Of a DNA stretch of 64,000 nucleotides, positions 57,010 through 64,000 are shown piece after piece. Both the position numbers and the translations under genes were made by a program. The notes under the pieces are model-generated. The model made no database searches, was not told the origin of the DNA, and was given only the letters and a program-made list of their open reading frames with translations. This DNA is from Gautieria morchelliformis (Eukaryota; Basidiomycota; Agaricomycetes; Gomphales; Gomphaceae): positions 1 to 64,000 of the forward strand of contig WHVA01000209.1 in the NCBI GenBank assembly GCA_015179125.1. Direction: 5' to 3'. Each line of letters opens with the position of its first letter. Position 1 is the first letter of the stretch.

Positions 57010-57356
57010 ATGATGACAATGCCTAGAAGCCTGGTCATGTTCGTCAACAAACAGAGGCGTTTGGCCCCGACAGTTCACGAAGGTAAGCACTCATCTCACC
57101 GACGATGTATTACGGTGACTCTCTGAGATGGCATTTATTACCCACAGTGGCTATGGACACGGCCAAGCTAATCTCGGACGTGTCGCGTCTAGTAGTAGTT
57201 CTAGGAGGTAAGCATCGATGGATCGGGGTAATGTTCGTCTGCCAATCTTCACTTTTGGCAGGGACAGCCGTGGATGACACATCAGTCAAAGTTCTAGCTC
57301 GCAGCACATCACGTCAGTACATGGTTGTCAGTCTGTTCCTGGAGCGTAACATTTAA
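57010..57356 (+). CDS. Gene V, 75-residue three-exon gene, copy 2
   Basis: Exons 57010-57082, 57148-57207 and 57262-57356, introns of 65 and 54 nt with GTAAGC donors and CAG acceptors, join in frame to 75 codons and a TAA: MMTMPRSLVMFVNKQRRLAP, VAMDTAKLISDVSRLVVVLG, TAVDDTSVKVLARSTSRQYM. Length and splice sites are the same in arm 1. No signal peptide, membrane segment or family recognised. A continuation through a further GT-AG intron into ERTQVLPTTRKTVYRQ is possible, since a 5-nt difference there puts the arms in different frames. Confidence 0.45.
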
Positions 57357-58080
57357 CAATTCCCCAAGCAGCGGGAGCGCACGCAGGTCCTTCCAACTAC
57401 CCGCAAGACAGTCTACAGACAACGTACGACCAGCTCGTGTGGTATCTTCTGTTTCATACTCATATCTGTGAAAGATCTTCGCTAGGACCGCAGTCTCATG
57501 TTCCGCATTCGGGGCAGGAAGATACGAATGATGAGTACGACATACCAGTATGATTTCCACGACAGTGCCGGCTGACCATTATGATGCAGCTCAGAGGAAC
57601 CATACGGTCATTCCTACCCTTCCTCTTCGACCCAACCCAGGCATGAGATTTCTCATGACATTAATGCATTTATCATTGTGTGCTAACTGAAAATTTCAGT
57701 CACCCGCAGTCTCGTAGCTTGACCCGTAGTTACTAGACTTCCCATGGCCCAGGTGGTGGCACGGGCTCTGAAGATCATTTCGATACTGTGTCTCACCCAC
57801 CTACCATTTCAGAAAGACCCTATTTCCTCTGTCATATGCACCATGCTTATTCTCTAGTAGTAGCCTGATTCACGTAGTCTATTTGTGCTTTGTTTCTTGG
57901 ATCTAACATACCCTCCGGCGAAGTTTGAATATATGTCGCATGCATATTATAGGATCTACGTTTCTGACTATGATTCACTACTCACGAAGTCAAGAAAGAT
58001 CCTGAGTTCTTGATCCTATTTAGAGAGTATGAGCTGATGACTTCGTCATCAGTACCCTACTAGCTCAGCTGTATCATAGG
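57357..58080. other. No gene assigned; contains the empty site of the solo LTR
   Basis: Similar to 20371-21386 of arm 1 reversed. CTTTG at 57888-57892 is the single-copy target of the solo LTR in the other arm. Confidence 0.6.
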
Positions 58081-58618
58081 CTAGGGAGCTTTCGCATTGA
58101 GCTCTATAGACTGGAACAATGCACCCGGCTGTGACATGTTATACACTGTCCTGAACGCAGCTTCGACCATTGGCAGATAACCGGTAATCCTTGTGGCATG
58201 ATTCAAGAAAGTCAGTAAGTGCGAGGCGGCTTCTGGCTCTCGCTTGTGAACATGGATTCCTTCCCCAAAAGACCAACAGAAACAGAAGAATCTCAAAGTC
58301 AATTCAAAAGTACTCACCCTCCATAATGAGACACAAGTTCACACTGATTGGCACCGGCGTGTTGATCCACCCAAGGTAGCAGATGTATGCTCTTGCGATG
58401 GGGTCAAGGAAGGCGGTTAGCTGTGGAACAGGAGAGGTGTGAGTTTCGCTGGAGCGTCGGTGGCTATTTACAATGGAGTACAAAAAGTGGTACGACAGTG
58501 GGATAACTAAATATGTGGCAACAACGGCGCATGGAAGGAGACAAAAGGCCGCAGGACAGGTCACAGCACGCCCAATCGGAACCCGAACCCAGACCCAACA
58601 CACCTGGAACCGCCACAT
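58081..58618 (-). CDS. Gene G, unassigned spliced gene divergent from swi5, copy 2
   Basis: Same content as arm 1 on the minus strand: FLDPIARAYICYLGWINTP, VPISVNLCLIMEG, then after a GTGAGT intron either NHATRITGYLPMVEAAFRTV in the unspliced frame or a different frame after splicing. It keeps the 11 nt missing in arm 1, ending here ..NMSQPGALFQSIELNAKAP. No family recognised. Confidence 0.4.
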
Positions 58619-58716
58619 CTCGATTCGGATCGATCTCGCCCGATCTTCCAGCGCTAGTTCTGACCGTGATGCGAGCTCCTACTCGGCTCAGGCACCAAAC
58701 TCTGCAACGGAGCCTG

Positions 58717-58731
58717 GTTTATTTATGGACT
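58717..58731 (+). promoter_or_regulatory. TATA-like element of swi5, arm 2
   Basis: GGTTTATTTATGG about 55 bp before the swi5 ATG at 58780. Confidence 0.45.
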
Positions 58732-58779
58732 AGGACGACACAGCGCGCTGGAATTGGAACCGTCGTGCAATCATACATC

Positions 58780-59222
58780 ATGCGCACTGGCAGTGATGAT
58801 TCACGACGACTGGCGCTTGCCAAGGCCAACATCATAGACCCCGTTGCAGAGTTGCAAAGCGAACTTGGCGAGTATGTGTATCAGCCTCCACCCAATTCCC
58901 CCGAACGCTTCTGAGTTGGAACTCATGCTGGCAGGCACGAAGATGCGGAGAAAATTGTCAACGATCATATCAAGTTGTTGCATCGATATAATGAAGCAAA
59001 GGACGCTACTCAGGTTGGTCCCATCGATCCCCATACTGACCCGATCCATGCTGGTGATTTATTTCTGGCATGTGAGGAAAGCTTCTTATAGGGAAAGTAC
59101 GTCCTTTTCATAATTCTGTTACGCATTTCGTTGACTTGGTGATCCTGTGGCAGCTTGCGGCTGTCCGACAGATCACGGTCAGGGAGCTGCATGAAGAATA
59201 TGGACTGACGAACGATGATTGA
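58780..59222 (+). CDS. swi5: Swi5-type DNA recombination mediator, copy 2
   Basis: Exons 58780-58871, 58935-59013, 59082-59096 and 59154-59222 with introns of 63, 68 and 57 nt. The encoded 84 residues are the same as in copy 1, including DHIKLLHRYNEAKDATQ and RELHEEYGL. Swi5 acts with Sfr1 as an accessory factor for Rad51/Dmc1 filaments. Exon 1 phase (two bases of a GAG/GAA codon) and a 15-nt exon 3 encoding LLIGK are easily missed by gene finders; without splicing a TGA follows NSPERF. Start chosen at the only upstream ATG giving the usual family length. Confidence 0.85.
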
Positions 59223-60075
59223 TCGGCATTGAATGTATTTTATCCAAGGGCACCAATATTAGCAGTATGCTGCCGTCAACGCACTTCTTTTGACTTGCGA
59301 GTATGCCAGTCATGCACAGTCGCTGGCGCTGACATTTGTTGGTTGCCCCGAATTATGAATCGTGACACAACACGTGCTAGTCCTCAGGGCAGCGACCGAC
59401 TCTGCCAGAGTCTCAGCAGAGACCAAGTTGTGGAGAATCGGCTAGAATGTAATGCCACTCATTCTAGCCCATAGTGTGTTGCCAGTAGTGGGTGTTTTCT
59501 AAGTTATTTAGGACTGAGTGAAACTTGTCATTGTATTATGTAGACTTTTCGCTTGGGCAGGGAGGGAGAGATACGGTTTGAACGTGGTCGATGTGATTGT
59601 ATGCACCACGTCGACCCTTTGCGACGGTACCGATACCGTATAATAACGTAAGTAGCATGGCACCCAATTCCTTCTTTTCGGGTATGCGCCACGGCGAGAA
59701 GTGGTACAGTTCTCCTATGATCGAGCAGGAGGTGGTGGTGAGACGATATTGTCTGTATCATATTTGTTGCATTGTTGCGGCTTGCACGGCGCCCCCCGAT
59801 CGTGAGTCGGATCGTTCTCCACCATATCGAATTCGACCTCGTTTTGGGTCGTAGCACTGCCCCATGTCATGCGCCTCCCTAGGACTAATCATGTGTAAAC
59901 CCGTGTGCCAGGAATCATCATTATTAATTTTTCGTGGGTCTTGCTTGATCGACGCGACACGGTAATGGGCGGCCTACGAAGTGTGATGCTAACCGTTAGG
60001 GGGACAGAACTTCGGTCTCAGCTATAAGTCTTACAGTAAGGGATAACCTAGCCCTCGAAGTTAGAGTCACGCTGG
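59223..60075. other. Conserved block without assigned gene, copy 2
   Basis: Reverse of 18359-19208. The frame around 59597-59854 differs from that of arm 1, which argues against coding. Confidence 0.5.
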
Positions 60076-60336
60076 TCACCACAAAGTGTTTGGCCATGGC
60101 GTATTTACGCTCAAGAATAAATAGAGAATGGTGCCAATTTTGACGGTCTTGCACCAAATGTGCTTGATCTCAGATGGCAGTGTGAGAAGAGTGTCGTAGA
60201 TGAGCACTAGTGCTGTATAACAAGCTATTGAGTGCAAAGCTAGTTCAGGTAAGTTCTTCTGCATATCACTCAGTGTGGTAAGTACGTACAAGTTTGATAA
60301 CGCCTGGCTTTCAGCCGAGGGGCCCGCCTGAGACAT
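60076..60336 (-). pseudogene. DUF6533 family membrane protein, copy D (truncated)
   Basis: Mirror of copy B: start MSQAGPSAESQALSNL at 60336, same intron 1, same collapsed second exon, CYTALVLIYDTLLTLPSEIK, then HIWCKTVKIGTILYLF and an unrelated end. Only the first membrane segment remains. Confidence 0.75.
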
Positions 60337-60776
60337 GATATAAGAAGAAAAACTAGCATGCAGATGAGGGACTAAGTTTTGCGTGGCGATGTAGGGTTGG
60401 AGTAGCACCGCGAAGGTCTATATGTAAGATTCTGGCCATAGGTGCTGCCAGGTCAACAGATATTCACAGCAGCCTATATCAGTACCGAAGCCTGGCACAA
60501 TCTGCGACCGCGGATGGGTCTGATAGAAGAACATCACATGTAAAAAGATTAATAGTAGAAGCATCGGATAAGTATAGTTAGCTGCTCGGGCTAGTAATTG
60601 AGGCATGCCAGCAATTGGTTATTACATCCGATTTTCTTGGGCGGAATTGTCTCCAAAATCCATTGAAACCTTGTCATCATGCACTTAACATTCATTGAGG
60701 ACTCATAGTGCGATGTCAGCATAACAAACGACACATAAAAACACTGCCATAAAGCTCACTGATGTGTATTAATATG

Positions 60777-61270
60777 ACGCATCTCCAGTGTGTTACTTAT
60801 GAAGATGAGAACGCGAGAAGCGAGATGATATGGGAGATTTAGGCTGTCCAGCTCAATGCACAGAGCTTGCACGTGGCTGTAATTCTATAGCGATGCTGGA
60901 TGATCTCGGAAGAGGTATCAGTTCGTGTCAACATTGCTCGATGTGGCGACACGAGACAACTCTCATTCGGGAGGCATGTCCTGAACGGCGTGGAAAGAAG
61001 TGGTATGAAGGGACTATCGAATTTAAACTTGGAGCACAACAACATGGTATCCGCGAGGCTGAGCATTCGGTGTATCGGATGTGACGGTGATGCAGAGCTG
61101 TTTAGAATGACGACAGTGCCACCTAGCGAGAATAAACGGTACTGGTGTCCCTTGGTAACTGGTTGGCTCCAGAGCTAAATATAAGAGACATTATCCACAT
61201 ACATAGCACATCCCCATCGCATTTCGTAAACACCGGATACTGATATTCATCCCGAGCGAAGTGAGGCTTA
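60777..61270 (+). repeat. Repeat P, copy 4
   Basis: Both frames open: 60830-61084 (84 codons) and 60900-61178 (92 codons). Head-to-head with DUF6533 copy D. Confidence 0.8.
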
Positions 61271-61516
61271 ATTAACCCGGCGTCTATGATGTTGGCCTTG
61301 GCAAGCCCCTAATATTGGGCGAGATCGCTCCGAATCGAGATGTGGCGGTGGCGGTGTGATCCGACAAGAACAAACTCAGTACTTTGCGCGGCGTGTGGCA
61401 AACGACGTGTGCGGTAAAGTGATATACTGACTCTGACTCGGAACTACAGCTTTGCGCATACCTCATACCCACACACCGACCGACGCATCCCACACCCAAA
61501 GCCTTAATAAATGCGC

Positions 61517-62657
61517 CTAATGCCACTGCACAGGCACCAGACGCGTCACCCCCACAGCAGGCCCCACCCCAGGACCCGTGACGATAACAGCACGGGGGGA
61601 GGCGAGCGTGGTGTGGCTTGCGTTTGCGTTGGAGTTAGCGCTCAAGTGCTGCGGCGGGTCAAGGTGTGCATGCGGGCGGGGGGAGTGTGACGAGCCCAGG
61701 TAGGCGTGCGCGTGCGGCGGGGTGTGGAGGGAGGATGGGCGCGGGGTACACATTGGGCGGGGGTCCTCTCCCGTGCCCGTTACCAAGTGGCTTGGTGGGC
61801 GGGTGCACGAAGACGCGGCTCGTGCAGTTGTCGGCGTGGCGGCGGCGGGGTCTGGGGGGCTCTAGCAGGGGGGCCGGTATGTGTAAGGGTGCGGTGGCGG
61901 CGCCTGTGGTGGGCGCGGGTAATAGGGCTTGCGGGGGGTGTGTGGCGCTGCGGTGCGGCTGTAGTTGTTGTGGGCGGCGGCGGCGTGTGTGTGCGGGGGT
62001 GCGGGGATGTGCGGGACGACACGCGCACGTGCTCACGTGCGTCGCGTACGCGGCCCCCAGGCGAGACACACAGCGTCACCAAGACACATCGACGGCGGTC
62101 CCGCTCTCCAGCCCCAGCCCCCTCTGCCGCTTCGCGGAGGCTCGTCCCCGGGCCCTGCCGTGCCAATCGCGCGCACGTGCTCCCCGCCGACATGAAACTG
62201 GGGATCAGCCGCGGGTCTGATCTCCCGCGGCGGGGCCACCTTGAAGTACTCCCGCCGTCTGGGGGGGTCGGTGTCATAGCACGTGCGCCCGCCTTTGAGT
62301 GCGCGAGCCCCCTTCTCCGCCTCCGCCCCCGTCGCCGAAAAACGCACGCCGAACGACGCGGACGTCCCGCGGCCACGCTCACGCTCCAGGTGCCGATTCT
62401 TCTCGAGCTCGCTCCCCGCACGCGCCTCGCACGGGCAGCGCGCGTCCTCCGCGTGGAAGCCCCCCCGTGTCGCGGTGGGCGTGCGCGTCGTGCGCGTCCG
62501 GCCCACTGCGGGTGGGAGGGCGGTGCAGGACGTGAGGGGCGGGAGAGTGGAGTCTAAGGAGCAGCGAGTGGCGCTCGGTAAGCGACATGAGGGACTGGGC
62601 AACGGGACATACCATCCGCATCTCCAGGGTCCGTGTTTGTGTCTGGGTCTGGGTCAT
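61517..62657 (-). CDS. GC-rich gene H, arm 2 (open, unknown function)
   Basis: Minus strand, start MTQTQTQTRTLEMRM at 62657, GTATGT donor, acceptor CACCCGCAG near 62508, then an exon open for about 150 codons: GGFHAEDARCPCEARAGSE, LEKNRHLERERGRGTSASFG, VRFSATGAEAEKGARALKGG, YFKVAPPREIRPAADPQFHV, MCLGDAVCLAWGPRTRR. A GTGAGC donor near 62043 and acceptor ACAACTACAG near 61965 lead to a proline-rich end. The stop GTGCAGTGGCATTAG at 61517 is at the matching place in arm 1, though the frame of the last exon is not proven. A pair of cysteines (CPCE) and a lysine/proline core are conserved. TATA at about 62730-62740. No family recognised. Confidence 0.45.
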
Positions 62658-63117
62658 GCTGGCAGATGGATATGGATGGCGAGACGTGGGGCAGAAGGCC
62701 GTAAACGCGTCATGCAGGATGGACGGCCTGTTTATATGCAAAGGGAAATACCATACACTCTGCTCATTCCTCTTGCTGGCCTTTTCTACACCCGGCACAT
62801 ACACACACGCCCCACCACTGGCGGACACGCCGGAAACATCATGAGCAGTTCATGTCCGTGCGCTGGAGAGGACGGTGGGTGATAAGAAGCCTGGGAGGGG
62901 AGGCTGTTAGTGTCATGTGAGGGGAGGTGAACCGATCGCAGTGGACGGGTAAAATGCGTAGTAATGCCGTGAAAGACGAGGGAGTAGAGGGATGACATGG
63001 GCGTACCATGCCACGGCGACGGCGACGGCAGGGTTTGTTCGGGTCCGTGTCGGTGTCATGCTGCTCGTTGTAACTGAGTCGGCGTGCATGTTTGTCTTTG
63101 TTTGGTGGGTGCGCACG

Positions 63118-63609
63118 AAGCCTCACTTCGCTCCGGATTATCAGTATCCGGTGTTTACGAAATGCGATGGGGATGTGCTGTGTATGTGGATAATGTCTCT
63201 TATATTTAGCTCTGGAGCCAACCAGTTACCAAGGGACACCAGTACCGTTTATTCTCGCTAGGTGGCACTGTCGTCATTCTAAACAGCTCTGCATCACCGT
63301 CACATCCGATACACCGAATGCTCAGCCTCGCGGATACCATGTTGTTGTGCTCCAAGTTTAAATTCGATACTCCCTTCATACCACTTCTTTCCACGCCGTT
63401 CAGGACATGCCTCCCGAATGAGAGTTGTCTCGTGTCGCCACATCGAGCAATGTTGACACGAACTGATGCCTCTTCCGAGATCATCCAGCATCGCTATAGA
63501 ATTACAGCTACGTGCAAGCTCTGTGCATTGAGCTGGACAGGCTAGATCTCCCATATCATCTCACTTGCTGGTGTTCTCATCTTCATAAATAACACTGGAG
63601 ATGCGACAT
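63118..63609 (-). repeat. Repeat P, copy 5
   Basis: Same orientation and subtype as copy 3 (both share ATGCGACATCTCAATTCACA and GTGTCGCAGTTGG beyond the end). Frames 63206-63484 (92 codons) and 63300-63554 (84 codons) open. Confidence 0.8.
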
Positions 63610-64000
63610 CTCAATTCACATCAGTGAGCTGTGTCGCAGTTGGTTTTCGTGTGTCGTTATGCTGACACCGCACTTGGAGTCGTCAATGAGTGCCAGGTGC
63701 GCTTACATTACATCAAGTTTTAAATGCATCTTCGAGATCATAAGCAGTCCTGGCAAGGCCAAGAGCCCAAGGTTCAATTACTCGTCCGAGAAGACCACTG
63801 TATCTGATGCTTCGACCTTGTATTAATTATTTTACACATGACGTTCTTCTATCAGACCGGCCCACCTTGCAAATTGTGCCATGCTTCGCACTGATGGGAT
63901 GTTGTGAATCATATCGGTTGACCTGGCAGCACCCATGTCGAGAATCGTATTTATACACCTTGCGCAATCTGCGACTCCACTCCCACATCGCTACGCATAA
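63610..64000 (+). promoter_or_regulatory. 5' flank of a fifth DUF6533 copy, cut by window end
   Basis: Matches the region upstream of DUF6533 copy C (TATTTATACACCTTGCGC, then CTGCGACTCCACTCCCACAT). The start codon would lie just beyond the window. Confidence 0.65.

Larger units (their letters stand above)
47269..63117 (-). repeat. Large inverted repeat IR-A, right arm
   Basis: Reverse complement of 15301-25586. Private to this arm are the 4.5-kb copia (51189-55700) and the NLR N-terminal region that arm 1 has lost. Similarity is not uniform: swi5 and its flanks are almost identical between arms, whereas the NLR proteins differ at roughly 27 of about 395 compared residues. Confidence 0.85.

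Noticed and set aside
58844-59113. Stop codon after NSPERF taken as evidence that swi5 is dead
   Set aside because: The stop lies in a 63-nt intron with GTATGT and GGCAG ends; splicing gives the full family core.
15301-63117. IR-A as a pure assembly artefact
   Set aside because: The arms differ by a solo LTR with target duplication, a copia with target duplication, a WD40 unit, a 1.5-kb deletion and many base changes; a pure echo would be identical. Long reads would still be the decisive test.
1-64000. tRNA or rRNA genes
   Set aside because: No cloverleaf with the A and B box pattern or rRNA-like stretch was recognised by eye; a tRNA search program would be needed to exclude them fully.

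Overview
The window looks like a gene-poor, rearranged accessory or subtelomere-like region of an Agaricomycete (mushroom-forming basidiomycete). Supporting this are introns of about 40-70 nt with GT-AG ends, and families typical of that class: DUF6533 membrane proteins, FunK1 kinases, and C2-NACHT-WD40 NLR-like proteins. It also holds a dense mixture of Helitron, CACTA, Harbinger, Tc1/mariner, LINE, Ty1/copia and Ty3/gypsy material.

Layout. 1-5.0 kb: broken Helitron (Rep plus PIF1-like helicase) followed by 244-bp tandem repeats. 5.4-7.7 kb: LINE ORF1-like fragment and a partial copia fossil. 7.7-10.9 kb: repetitive low-information DNA. 10.9-18.4 kb: DUF6533 copy A, a 2.9-kb CACTA-type element carrying pieces of two host genes, repeat P1, GC-rich gene H, repeat P2 and DUF6533 copy B. 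18.4-25.6 kb: conserved block, swi5 copy 1, divergent gene G, a solo LTR, genes U and V (75 aa), NLR copy 1. 25.4-27.3 kb: gypsy debris. 27.3-36.9 kb: a 2.5-kb inverted repeat (IR-B) around an inverted FunK1 pseudogene and a Tc1/mariner transposase. 37-39.4 kb: partial H and swi5 pieces, P3, DUF6533 copy C (best preserved). 39.4-47.3 kb: F-box/LRR-like scrap, Harbinger, LINE RT, zinc/coiled-coil pseudogene, gypsy debris. 47.3-63.1 kb: inverted copy of the 15.3-25.6 kb segment, with a near-complete copia inserted beside NLR copy 2. 63.1-64 kb: P5 and the upstream flank of a fifth DUF6533 copy.

The central structure is a very large inverted repeat (IR-A: 15.30-25.59 kb against 47.27-63.12 kb) enclosing a smaller one (IR-B: 27.30-29.84 against 34.49-36.93 kb). 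IR-A duplicates a Swi5-type recombination gene (both copies encode the same 84-aa protein), a 75-aa gene, a GC-rich gene and a C2-NACHT-WD40 gene. The arms differ by a solo LTR, a 4.5-kb copia, one 1.5-kb NLR deletion and one WD40 unit, so they are genuine paralogous copies that have had time to diverge. A head-to-head unit of repeat P plus a DUF6533 gene occurs five times, at or near the ends of these blocks, and could have seeded the rearrangements.

All functional calls come from reading translated motifs. No search or alignment program was run, and boundaries marked 'about' are good to some tens of bases.
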